Program-made: the position numbers and the translations under genes
Assembly (NCBI GenBank): GCA_002304995.1
Contig: DBPV01000132.1
Location: forward strand, 782 to 20,821
Direction of reading: 5' to 3'
Length of the DNA stretch: 20,040 nt
Origin: Syntrophaceae bacterium UBA1411
GTDB taxonomy: Bacteria > Desulfobacterota > Syntrophia > Syntrophales > Smithellaceae
Notes under the pieces: model-generated
What the model was told of the DNA's origin: nothing
What the model saw: the letters and a program-made list of their open reading frames with translations, nothing else
Databases searched by the model: none
In this document: positions 1-5,859 of the stretch, piece after piece
Position numbering within the stretch: the stretch's first letter is position 1
Layout: every line of letters starts with the position of its first letter

Positions 1-48
1 ATGTACCTTTACGGGCTTTGCGAAACCTGTCGCAGAAAGAAGTTATAA
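1..48 (+). CDS. fur: C-terminal end of a Fur-family metalloregulator (5' truncated)
   Basis: Frame 1 is open from the window edge and gives 15 residues, MYLYGLCETCRRKKL, then TAA. Fur proteins typically end with a Tyr-Gly-x-Cys-type strand followed by a second structural zinc Cys pair; E. coli Fur has LYLYGHC near its end. The CETC pair and the basic tail fit that position. The gene's place just upstream of a Fur box and the feo genes supports the call. Fur is a cytoplasmic Fe(II)-responsive repressor. Only the tail is visible, so PerR or Zur of the same superfamily cannot be excluded. The Met at the window edge is probably internal, not the start. Confidence 0.6.
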   Translation: MYLYGLCETCRRKKL

Positions 49-149
49 AGCCGGCCGGTGCGACGGCATGCCTGTGGCGCCGAATGGCCGGTAAGAGGAT
101 TTTGTCGTTGCGGAATAATCGTTCGGAACTACCCGGCGAAATTTAGACA

Positions 150-172
150 CACATCACGCCGGACATGATGTG
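150..172. promoter_or_regulatory. 7-bp perfect inverted repeat in the fur-feoA gap
   Basis: CACATCA (150-156) and TGATGTG (166-172) are exact inverted repeats around a 9-nt centre. No T-tract follows, so it is not a standard intrinsic terminator. It could be an operator or a weak RNA hairpin after the fur end. Apart from this and the Fur box, the gap 49-334 shows no convincing gene. Confidence 0.3.
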
Positions 173-284
173 CGGGGGCCGTGGCTCAAATCCTGCCTGC
201 GCCTGACATCGCCTTCCCTTGTAAACGGAGGAATGTCTTGGAGAAGATTATTGGGCTGACTTTTGTCGGCATTTTTTTAAACCT

Positions 285-309
285 GATATTGATATTGATT
301 ATCATTTGC
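285..309 (+). promoter_or_regulatory. Fur box upstream of the feo operon
   Basis: The 19-mer at 291-309 (GATATTGATTATCATTTGC) matches the classical Fur consensus GATAATGATAATCATTATC at 15 of 19 positions. A further GATATT hexamer sits directly before it at 285-290, giving a tandem hexamer array. A possible weak sigma70 pair, TTGTCG (263-268) and GATATT (285-290), would place the box on the -10 element, the usual geometry for iron repression. The feoA start lies 26 nt downstream. Binding is inferred from sequence only. Confidence 0.7.
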
Positions 310-334
310 ATGTTAATGGAAAGGAGATTATTGG

Positions 335-682
335 ATGTCGCCCCTGGCACTTTTAGGAGAAGGAGAAACCGCCGAAATCATCGATCCGACGGAAAACGAG
401 TCTTCGGCGGATCATTATGGCCGTCATCATCACCGGCACGTTGAAGAAAGCTGCCGCTGCCCCGCACCGCGCGCCGGCTGCTCATGCAGCCACGGACGTC
501 ATGGAGCCGGCGCCGGACACAGCCGGCTTCATTTCCAGGATATGGGGCTGCGGCCGGGCAAAAAGGTGGAAATGATCACCAACAGCGGCACGGGGCCGCT
601 GGTCCTGCGCGTCGATGAATGCCGCATCGCCATGGGCCGCGGCGTGGCCATGAAAATTTATGTTCGGAGGAATGCAAAATGA
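335..682 (+). CDS. feoA: FeoA-domain protein with a His/Cys-rich insertion
   Basis: This 115-residue protein has the SH3-like FeoA core split in two. The first strand is residues 1-17 (ALLGEGETAEII). The rest starts near residue 64 (RLHFQDMGLRPGKKVEM) and ends with GRGVAMKIYVRR. A typical FeoA has about 75-85 residues and no insert. The inserted 40-odd residues hold His27, 31, 32, 33, 35, 53, 56 and 62 and a CxC-x6-CxC set (Cys40, 42, 49, 51), a plausible metal-binding loop. FeoA proteins are cytoplasmic partners of the Fe(II) transporter FeoB. The start is ATG 335 with AAGGAG at 321-326, 8 nt away. The gene overlaps the second feoA by ATGA and sits directly under the Fur box. The FeoA assignment is firm; the role of the insert is inferred. 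Confidence 0.85.
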   Translation: MSPLALLGEGETAEIIDPTENESSADHYGRHHHRHVEESCRCPAPRAGCSCSHGRHGAGAGHSRLHFQDMGLRPGKKVEMITNSGTGPLVLRVDECRIAMGRGVAMKIYVRRNAK

Positions 683-912
683 CGCTTGCGGATTTAAAAA
701 CCGGCCAGAGCGGTAAAATTCTGAAGATTTCGGTATCGGGGGCGCTGAAGCGCCGCCTGATGGATATGGGCGTCGTCCCCGGTACGGACGTGCGCGTGGA
801 AAAAGTGGCGCCCTTGGGCGATCCCATCGAAGTGCGCATCAAAAGTTATGCCCTGTCTTTGCGCCGCGGAGAAGCCCGCCACATTGAAGTGGAGGGAACC
901 CATTCATCATGA
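679..912 (+). CDS. feoA: FeoA, ferrous iron transport protein A
   Basis: This is a standard-length FeoA of 77 residues, a small cytoplasmic SH3-like protein needed for FeoB-driven Fe(II) uptake. The hallmark segments are ADLKTGQSGKI at the N-terminus, RRLMDMGVVPG (residues 25-35) and the closing ALSLRRGEARHIEV. The start ATG 679 overlaps the previous stop by ATGA and has CGGAGG at 665-670. Its own stop overlaps the feoB start in the same way, so all three genes are probably translationally coupled. Unlike its neighbour it has no Cys/His insert, so the two FeoA proteins are not simple duplicates. Confidence 0.93.
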   Translation: MTLADLKTGQSGKILKISVSGALKRRLMDMGVVPGTDVRVEKVAPLGDPIEVRIKSYALSLRRGEARHIEVEGTHSS

Positions 913-3116
913 GCGCATTAATAGCATCAACCGTTCATCGGGGAAAAAGCGGGCGCAGGACTCACCTGACCATCGCGGTCGCCGGAAATCCCAACGCCGG
1001 AAAATCGACGCTCACGAACGCCATTGCCGGATCGAGACTTTCCGTCGGCAACTGGCCGGGTGTCACGGTGGAGAAGAAATCCGCAACCTTCGACTTTCAG
1101 GGCCGCAAAATCACGCTAGTCGATTTGCCGGGTACCTATAGTTTAAGCCCCTATACGCAGGAGGAGGTCGTCGCGCGCGACTATCTGGTGCACGAAAAGC
1201 CGGACGTGATTATCAATGTCGTGGACGCCACCAACCTGGAACGCAATCTCTACTTTACGCTGCAGCTCCTGGAGCTGAACATTCCGCTGGTCATGGCGCT
1301 CAACATGCACGACGAAGCGGCGCAGAAAGGTTTCCGCATCGACATCGACAAGATGGCGTTAATGCTGGGCTCAGCGGTGATTCCGACCGTAGCCACGAAA
1401 GGCGAGGGCATCGGCCGGCTGATGGAAACCGCCGTGGCTTTTGCAGATGCATCAGAAACACAACGGCCCGCCGTTGTTTCCTACGGTGAAGACATTGAAA
1501 AAGCCGTTGCCGCTGTGGCGGAGCAGTTAAAAGATCACGCAGACGTGGTGTCGGGACATCTGCCCCTGCGCTGGATGGCCCTCAAAATGATCGAGGGCGA
1601 CGCCCGCGCCATTGAGCATTACCAGACTGAAGCATATGCGGCGCTCACCGAGAAGGCGGCGCATCACCTGCGATCCGCCCACGGAGAAGATCTGGAAGCG
1701 CTGCTGGCCGATGTCCGTTACGGCCTGGCGGCGGGATTGACCCGCGAGACGCTCCGGAAACCCGAAAAAAGAAAAAGGGAGCTGACCGAACGGATCGACG
1801 CCGTTGTCCTCAACCGTTATGCCGGCATTCCGATTTTTTTTGTGGCCATGTGGCTCATGTTCAAGCTGACGTTCGATATTGCCGGGCCCTTTACCGATTG
1901 GCTCGACGGCATCGTTGCCGGACCGCTTCCGCGCTGGGCTGCTGTGCTCCTTGCGGCAATATCCGCGCCCGATTGGATCGTTTCGCTTGTCACCGAAGGC
2001 ATCATCGCCGGCGTCGGCTCGGTGCTGGTCTTTTTGCCGCCCATTTTCGCCATGATGTTTTTCATCACGCTGCTGGAAGCCTCCGGCTATCTGGCGCGCG
2101 CGGCGTTCGTCATGGACCGGCTGATGTCCGCGATCGGCCTGCACGGAAAATCCTTCATTCCGCTTTTACTGGGCTTCGGCTGCAACGTTCCGGCGATTTA
2201 CGCCACGCGCACGCTGGAAAATCCGCGGGACAAGGCGCTCACCGCGCTTTTGATTCCGCTCATGTCCTGCGGGGCGAGGCTTCCCGTTTACGTGGTTTTC
2301 ACCGCCGCGTTTTTTTCCGCATACGCGGTAACCGTTTTATGGTCGCTGTACCTCCTGGGCATCGTTCTGGCCGTCTTGGTGGGATTTTTATTTAAAAAGA
2401 CGCTCTTTCGCGGCGAAGCGCCGGTGTTCATCATGGAGCTTCCGCCTTACCGCATCCCTACGGCTAAAAACCTGATGATCCATACCTGGGAAAAGGGCAA
2501 GCATTATCTGATGAAAGCGGGAACGTGGATTCTGGCCATTTCAGTGTTCGTCTGGTTCGGCCTTAACCTGCCCTGGGGGGTCGAAGCGAAAAAGGAGTCC
2601 TACCTGGGAAAAACGGGACAGATCATCGCACCGGTTTTCGCGCCTCTGGGCTTCGGCACCTGGGAAGCAGCCTCCTCTCTTCTGACCGGTGTAGTCGCCA
2701 AGGAAATCGTCGTTGCAACCATGGGCGAAGTCTACGCCCCCGGAGCGGAGGAAAAGGAGGAAGAAGCGTCTTCTTTCAGTGAAGATGTCCGTGAAATCAC
2801 CGTTTCGTTCGGCGGTGCTTTTGTTGACGCGGCAAAAAATGTGTTTTCCACCTTCGGCGTCGCGACCATGAGCGCCCAGGAAGATGAGGAGACGGCAGGC
2901 TTGAAAAGCGTTCTGGCCAAGACCTTTACGCCTCTTTCAGCATACGCCTTCATGGCTTTCGTCTTGCTGTACCTGCCCTGCTTTATTGTTCTGGTGGCCA
3001 TGCGCCATGAATTCGGCAGTTGGAAATGGGCGGGTGTAACCATTGTCTATCAGACCGTGCTCGCCTGGATGGTGGCGTTTGTCATTTACCAGGGGGGACG
3101 GTTGGTGGGGCTTTAG
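909..3116 (+). CDS. feoB: FeoB, GTPase-coupled Fe(II) transporter
   Basis: FeoB is the inner-membrane ferrous iron permease with an N-terminal G domain. The 735-residue length is normal for the family (E. coli FeoB has 773). G1 is GNPNAGKST (26-34), the G2 Thr lies in GVTVE (51-55), G3 is DLPG (72-75) and G4 is NMHD (132-135). G4 differs from the common NMMD but keeps the guanine-specifying Asn and Asp. A helical spacer follows, then the polytopic C-terminal half with the two Cys-containing gate repeats, GFGCNVPAI and SCGARLPVY. The start ATG 909 overlaps the feoA stop. I see no fused FeoC domain. Regulation is presumably from the Fur box at 291-309. A small Cys-rich protein that often accompanies FeoB is encoded downstream at 3403. 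Confidence 0.97.
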   Translation: MSALIASTVHRGKSGRRTHLTIAVAGNPNAGKSTLTNAIAGSRLSVGNWPGVTVEKKSATFDFQGRKITLVDLPGTYSLSPYTQEEVVARDYLVHEKPDVIINVVDATNLERNLYFTLQLLELNIPLVMALNMHDEAAQKGFRIDIDKMALMLGSAVIPTVATKGEGIGRLMETAVAFADASETQRPAVVSYGEDIEKAVAAVAEQLKDHADVVSGHLPLRWMALKMIEGDARAIEHYQTEAYAALTEKAAHHLRSAHGEDLEALLADVRYGLAAGLTRETLRKPEKRKRELTERIDAVVLNRYAGIPIFFVAMWLMFKLTFDIAGPFTDWLDGIVAGPLPRWAAVLLAAISAPDWIVSLVTEGIIAGVGSVLVFLPPIFAMMFFITLLEASGYLARAAFVMDRLMSAIGLHGKSFIPLLLGFGCNVPAIYATRTLENPRDKALTALLIPLMSCGARLPVYVVFTAAFFSAYAVTVLWSLYLLGIVLAVLVGFLFKKTLFRGEAPVFIMELPPYRIPTAKNLMIHTWEKGKHYLMKAGTWILAISVFVWFGLNLPWGVEAKKESYLGKTGQIIAPVFAPLGFGTWEAASSLLTGVVAKEIVVATMGEVYAPGAEEKEEEASSFSEDVREITVSFGGAFVDAAKNVFSTFGVATMSAQEDEETAGLKSVLAKTFTPLSAYAFMAFVLLYLPCFIVLVAMRHEFGSWKWAGVTIVYQTVLAWMVAFVIYQGGRLVGL

Positions 3117-3290
3117 GTCCGAGGGACAAGTTGGATGGAAAAAAGGCGATGGGTTTCCTTGTTCTTAGCTGGCGGAGGCGTCAGTCCGGCAGCTTGCCTC
3201 GTGAATACTGGACATGATTGATGTCACAAAGTGATGGAGCCGGAAAGCTTTGCTCGTAGCTCGTGGTGGATGATGTCATTGCGCCATGAA
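3117..3290. other. Intergenic stretch after feoB with an imperfect hairpin
   Basis: No convincing gene is visible. GCTGGCGGA (3168-3176) and TCCGGCAGC (3185-3193) form a 9-bp stem with one mismatch and an 8-nt loop. It could weakly attenuate transcription after feoB, but no T-tract follows, so it is not called a terminator. Confidence 0.35.
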
Positions 3291-3382
3291 TCCCCTTTCC
3301 CTTGATGGGAGAGGGTCAGGGTGAAAATTTATGAAAGCACAATTTCCCCCTCCCCTGAATCCCCTCCCACGAGGGGAGGGGA
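3291..3382. repeat. Paired C-rich/G-rich hairpin repeat (REP/MITE-like)
   Basis: Two hairpins lie 44 nt apart. The first pairs CCCTTTCCC (3293-3301) with GGGAGAGGG (3307-3315) through one G-T wobble. The second pairs TCCCCTCCC (3360-3368) with GGGAGGGGA (3374-3382) perfectly over a 5-nt loop. The CTTGATGGGAGAGGGTCAGG-type core resembles intergenic repeats I know from many proteobacterial genomes. It lies just before the ribosome site of the Cys-rich gene at 3403. It has no coding capacity, and whether it is dispersed in this genome cannot be seen here. Confidence 0.6.
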
Positions 3383-3402
3383 ACTAAAATAGGAGAACAA
3401 AT

Positions 3403-3567
3403 ATGAGTTTTGTGGATGTGTTGCTGGCGGCGGGAATTCTCGCGGCGGCGGGATGGATTTTCTACAGAAGTTTTATCCGGAAGAAAGGTCCGTGCGCCGG
3501 ATGCTCGGGATGTGCGTGTTCAAATAACGTCAATAAAGGAAATGACCGGCTGGTCCGGCTTTCATAA
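3403..3567 (+). CDS. FeoB-associated Cys-rich membrane protein
   Basis: This is a 54-residue protein. Residues 4-20 form one membrane helix (VDVLLAAGILAAAGWIF), followed by a basic stretch (YRSFIRKK). A Cys cluster comes next, CAGCSGCAC, with Cys at 31, 34, 37 and 39, and a polar tail ends in VRLS. This layout matches the FeoB-associated Cys-rich protein family (PF12669-like), small inner-membrane proteins found next to feoB whose exact role is unsettled. An Fe-S or metal site, or an assembly role, has been suggested. The start ATG 3403 has AGGAG at 3391-3395, 7 nt away. It is separated from feoB by the hairpin repeat but is probably part of the same iron-uptake unit. Confidence 0.85.
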   Translation: MSFVDVLLAAGILAAAGWIFYRSFIRKKGPCAGCSGCACSNNVNKGNDRLVRLS

Positions 3568-3572
3568 CAAGC

Positions 3573-3623
3573 GCAGGAAGTGGTTCGCCCTTTCGACGGA
3601 TGTCGGATCAAACCATTCCCTGC
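3573..3623 (+). promoter_or_regulatory. Inverted-repeat leader before the first beta-barrel gene
   Basis: The left arm GCAGGAAGTGGTT (3573-3585) pairs with AACCATTCCCTGC (3611-3623) at 11 of 13 positions. The 25-nt centre contains an inner CGAC/GTCG hairpin. The right arm ends 24 nt before the start codon at 3648. The same arms recur, perfectly paired, before the paralogous gene at 5860. An operator or a structured mRNA leader is inferred. Confidence 0.5.
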
Positions 3624-3647
3624 AACTGAACAAAGGAGAAGAAAAGA

Positions 3648-4427
3648 ATGAAAATGAAGCGGTTAATTTTAACGGTAGCAGGCGTATTTTTAATGTCAAC
3701 GGCAGCATTTGCGGGCCATCCGCTGGTGACCGACGACACGGGCACACAGGGGAAAGGTAAAGGTCAAGTGGAGCTGGGCATGTCCTATTTCTATGACAAA
3801 GATAAGGTTGACGAACTAACCACTCTGAAATCGGAAGGCGGCGATGTGGGCATGGGTATCACCATTGGCCTGCTCGACACGGTGGATGTCGTTATCGGCC
3901 TGCCTTATGCCTGGTTTTCTGTAAAAGAAAACGATGTACGCATTGAACGCGAGGACGGCATTGCCGACATTACCTTCGACGTCAAATGGCGATTTTTTGA
4001 AAAGAACGGCTGGTCGCTGGCAGTGAAACCGGGCGTCAGCGTGCCGACCGGTGATGAAGACAGGGGGCTGGGCGCGGGGCGGTCGGTTTACCGCCTCTTC
4101 CTCGTCGGCACCAGGGAAATTGAACCTTTCGCCATTCATGTCAATGCGGGATACATCCGCAACGAAAACGTCTTCGCAGAACGCAGGGATCTCTGGCATG
4201 CGTCGGCGGCGGCGGAAGTTGAAGTGATTAAAAATCTGAAGCTGATGGCCAATGTCGGCATCGAAAGAAATCCCGATCCGGAAAGCAATAACCATCCGGC
4301 CTTCGCGCTGGCCGGAATTGCCTATCATATCTCGGAGCACGTCGCGCTGGACGCAGGCGTCAAATACGGAATGACCGCCACCGAAACCGACTGGACAGCG
4401 CTCACAGGCATCACATTCCGTTTTTAA
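3648..4427 (+). CDS. Outer-membrane beta-barrel protein, OMP_b/meta-pathway transporter-like (copy 1)
   Basis: This 259-residue protein has a signal peptide (residues 1-22, cleavage likely after AAFA, mature start GHPLVTDD). The rest is alternating strand-like sequence ending in ITFRF, with the terminal Phe typical of barrels inserted by BamA. The GHPLVTDDTGTQG start and the PTGDEDRGLG loop resemble the family once named for phenol meta-pathway transport (PF13557-like). The substrate is unknown. The start ATG 3648 has AGGAG 9 nt upstream (3634-3638). Its paralogue at 5860 is about two thirds identical by eye. Its position behind the feo genes and facing a ZIP transporter suggests, but does not prove, a metal-related role. 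I see no strong terminator; a 5-bp stem (AATGC/GCATT, 4428-4441) follows the stop. Confidence 0.85.
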   Translation: MKMKRLILTVAGVFLMSTAAFAGHPLVTDDTGTQGKGKGQVELGMSYFYDKDKVDELTTLKSEGGDVGMGITIGLLDTVDVVIGLPYAWFSVKENDVRIEREDGIADITFDVKWRFFEKNGWSLAVKPGVSVPTGDEDRGLGAGRSVYRLFLVGTREIEPFAIHVNAGYIRNENVFAERRDLWHASAAAEVEVIKNLKLMANVGIERNPDPESNNHPAFALAGIAYHISEHVALDAGVKYGMTATETDWTALTGITFRF

Positions 4428-4441
4428 AATGCCCGCGCATT

Positions 4442-4460
4442 GATAATGATTATCGTTTTC
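4442..4460 (+). promoter_or_regulatory. Second Fur-like box, between convergent genes
   Basis: The 19-mer GATAATGATTATCGTTTTC matches the Fur consensus at 16 of 19 positions, better than the feo box. It contains a perfect 6-1-6 palindrome, GATAAT-G-ATTATC (4442-4454). It lies in the gap between the barrel gene ending at 4427 and the minus-strand ZIP gene ending at 4544, so no annotated start is close by. A functional target is not evident. Confidence 0.5.
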
Positions 4461-4543
4461 CAAAAGAAGAAAAGACCCTCAGCAGAATTATGGACCAATC
4501 AAGCAGGCGACGGATTATCTCCAACGCCCGCTTTTCTTATGGC

Positions 4544-5449
4544 CTAGCGCAGCAGAAGCAGACTGAGCGCCATGACCATCATGCCGGCCATCAGCCCCAG
4601 GATACTGTCATGGCCTTTGCTGTAGGCACGGCTGGTGGGCAAAAGCTCATCGAGGCTGATATACACCATAACGCCGGCGACACCCCCGAACAAAACGCCC
4701 GTCACGTGCCCCGGAACGGTCCAGGCGCCGCCTCCGGCAATCAGGGCAATGGCCCCCCAGGCAATCACGGCGCCGAGCGGTTCGGAAAGCCCGCTCGCGA
4801 GTGAATACAAAAAGGCCTTTTTCCGGTTGCCGGTCGCGTAAAAGATCGGCACGGAAACACTGATCCCTTCCGGAATGTTGTGCAGCGCAATCGCCACGGC
4901 GATGGCCACGCCCAGCGCCGGTTCCTGCATGGCAGCCAGAAAGGTGGCGATGCCTTCAGGAAAATTGTGAATCGTAATGGCCAGAGCCGTAAACACACCT
5001 GTGCGCAAAAGCCCCGGGTGCGCCTTTGCGTGGTCGTGCGCCCCAGGCGGACGTTTAGCCGGATTTTGATCGGCGGTAATTTGAAAATCCGGAAGCGCCG
5101 CCTTCGGATCGTGCAATGGCGCCGTTTCTTCTTCCGTGTGCGTTTCGTGGGGATTGTCGGCGGACGGAATGAGATTGTCGATTGCCGCCATCAAAATCAT
5201 GCCGCCGAAAAACGAAGCGGCCACAAGCCAGTTTCCCCACGCCTCTCCATAGCGCGCGCCCAGAAGCGTCGCGCTTCCGGGAAAGATTTCGACAAAGGAA
5301 ACATAAAGCATCACGCCCGCGGAAAAGCCCGTCGCCACGGACAGAAAACGGAAATTCGTCCGTTTGGCGGTAAAGGCGATGATGCTGCCGATGCCGGTCG
5401 CCATTCCAGCCAGAAGCGACAATCCCAGAGCAATCCATACGTCATTCAT
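4544..5449 (-). CDS. ZIP-family (ZupT-like) divalent metal transporter
   Basis: This inner-membrane transporter has 301 residues and about eight membrane segments. It has the two ZIP metal-site helices, HNFPEG (His161, Asn162, Glu165) and HNIPEG (His190, Asn191, Glu194). A hydrophilic loop at 95-147 is rich in His (101, 104, 113, 138, 140, 144), as in ZIP proteins. ZupT-type proteins import zinc and also Fe(II), Mn or Co with low selectivity, so this may be another iron entry route. I prefer ATG 5449 because GAGAAG lies 8 nt upstream; GTG at 5458 is in frame but poorly spaced. It is convergent with barrel copy 1 and divergent from copy 2. A TATAAT on the minus strand (5570-5565) is a possible -10, without a clear -35. 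Confidence 0.93.
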   Translation of the reverse strand: MNDVWIALGLSLLAGMATGIGSIIAFTAKRTNFRFLSVATGFSAGVMLYVSFVEIFPGSATLLGARYGEAWGNWLVAASFFGGMILMAAIDNLIPSADNPHETHTEEETAPLHDPKAALPDFQITADQNPAKRPPGAHDHAKAHPGLLRTGVFTALAITIHNFPEGIATFLAAMQEPALGVAIAVAIALHNIPEGISVSVPIFYATGNRKKAFLYSLASGLSEPLGAVIAWGAIALIAGGGAWTVPGHVTGVLFGGVAGVMVYISLDELLPTSRAYSKGHDSILGLMAGMMVMALSLLLLR

Positions 5450-5720
5450 ATTCGCCACTTCTCTTCAGATAAAACGCGGCGCGAGGCCTGCGAGCCACCT
5501 CGGCGGTTCACGATGTGGTCATCTTAATGCGTTTTTTTCATCCACAGGCTCCCGGGGTCGGACTATTATACTTTTCCCGAACCCTCGCCGGTCGGAAGAC
5601 CGCTGCCCGTCTTCTGACTTCTACCACAGGATATTTCTGCCGGCAATGAACAGTGGATATTTTTTCGGCCGCTGGTCCTCGCCCCGGCGTCTATGATGTT
5701 GGCCGCCGTTTTGCAGCCGT

Positions 5721-5789
5721 CCGGAGGCGGCAGATGGCTCGCAAAATAATCGATAATCAAGTAAAGAAAGGCCGGTTCGGCTTTCATAA
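5721..5789 (+). pseudogene. Possible relic of the 3' end of the FeoB-associated Cys-rich gene
   Basis: The segment CGGCTTTCATAA (5778-5789) is identical to the last four codons of the Cys-rich gene (3556-3567). In the same frame it reads VRLS-stop in both places. Upstream, AAATAA and AAAG...CCGG blocks also align loosely, and the frame shows S-x-N-N near the position of SNN in the intact gene. The frame has an internal TAA (5754) and no Cys cluster, so it is not functional. The similarity is short, so this is tentative. It fits duplication of the gene tail together with the barrel gene. Confidence 0.3.
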
Positions 5790-5808
5790 AGAAATTCGCG
5801 GGAACACG

Positions 5809-5836
5809 GCAGGGAACGGTCGTGACCGTTCCCTGC
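5809..5836 (+). promoter_or_regulatory. Perfect 13-bp inverted repeat before barrel copy 2
   Basis: GCAGGGAACGGTC (5809-5821) and GACCGTTCCCTGC (5824-5836) are exact inverted repeats with a 2-nt centre. They end 23 nt before the start codon at 5860. The arms match those before copy 1 (3573-3623). No T-tract follows and the ribosome site lies 11 nt downstream, so an operator or leader element is more likely than a terminator. Confidence 0.6.
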
Positions 5837-5859
5837 GGCTCAAATTCAGGAGAAAAGCA

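Larger units (their letters stand above)
5450..5859. other. Divergent intergenic region between the ZIP gene and barrel copy 2
   Basis: No complete gene is supported in these 410 nt. Visible items are a minus-strand TATAAT at 5565-5570, a small hairpin CGGTC-GGAA-GACCG (5589-5602), and a bulged hairpin GAAAG(G)CCG/CGGCTTTC (5766-5785). A possible relic of the Cys-rich gene and a perfect palindrome before the next start are listed separately. An in-frame extension of the downstream barrel gene to 5653 lacks a ribosome site and would bury the signal peptide. Confidence 0.55.

Noticed and set aside
181..237. Upstream part of an ORF starting at 181 (GTG)
   Set aside because: No ribosome site and no family resemblance; only the later TTG at 238 has one, and that is listed as a weak finding.
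1527..2144. 205-codon minus-strand ORF inside feoB
   Set aside because: It is antisense to a clearly conserved FeoB membrane domain, with low-complexity composition expected of a shadow frame.
3168..3193. Hairpin after feoB as an intrinsic terminator
   Set aside because: The stem has a mismatch and no T-tract follows; kept only as a note on the intergenic region.
4490..4804. Plus-strand ORF just after the second Fur box
   Set aside because: Tempting as the Fur target, but it has no ribosome site and lies antisense to the 3' end of the ZIP gene with shadow-like composition.
5742..5760. AAATAATCGATAATC as a third Fur box
   Set aside because: The hexamers are out of phase by one base and the right half does not match the consensus.
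5653..5859. N-terminal extension of barrel copy 2
   Set aside because: It would place 69 residues before a perfect signal peptide; the ATG at 5860 has a proper AGGAG and matches copy 1.
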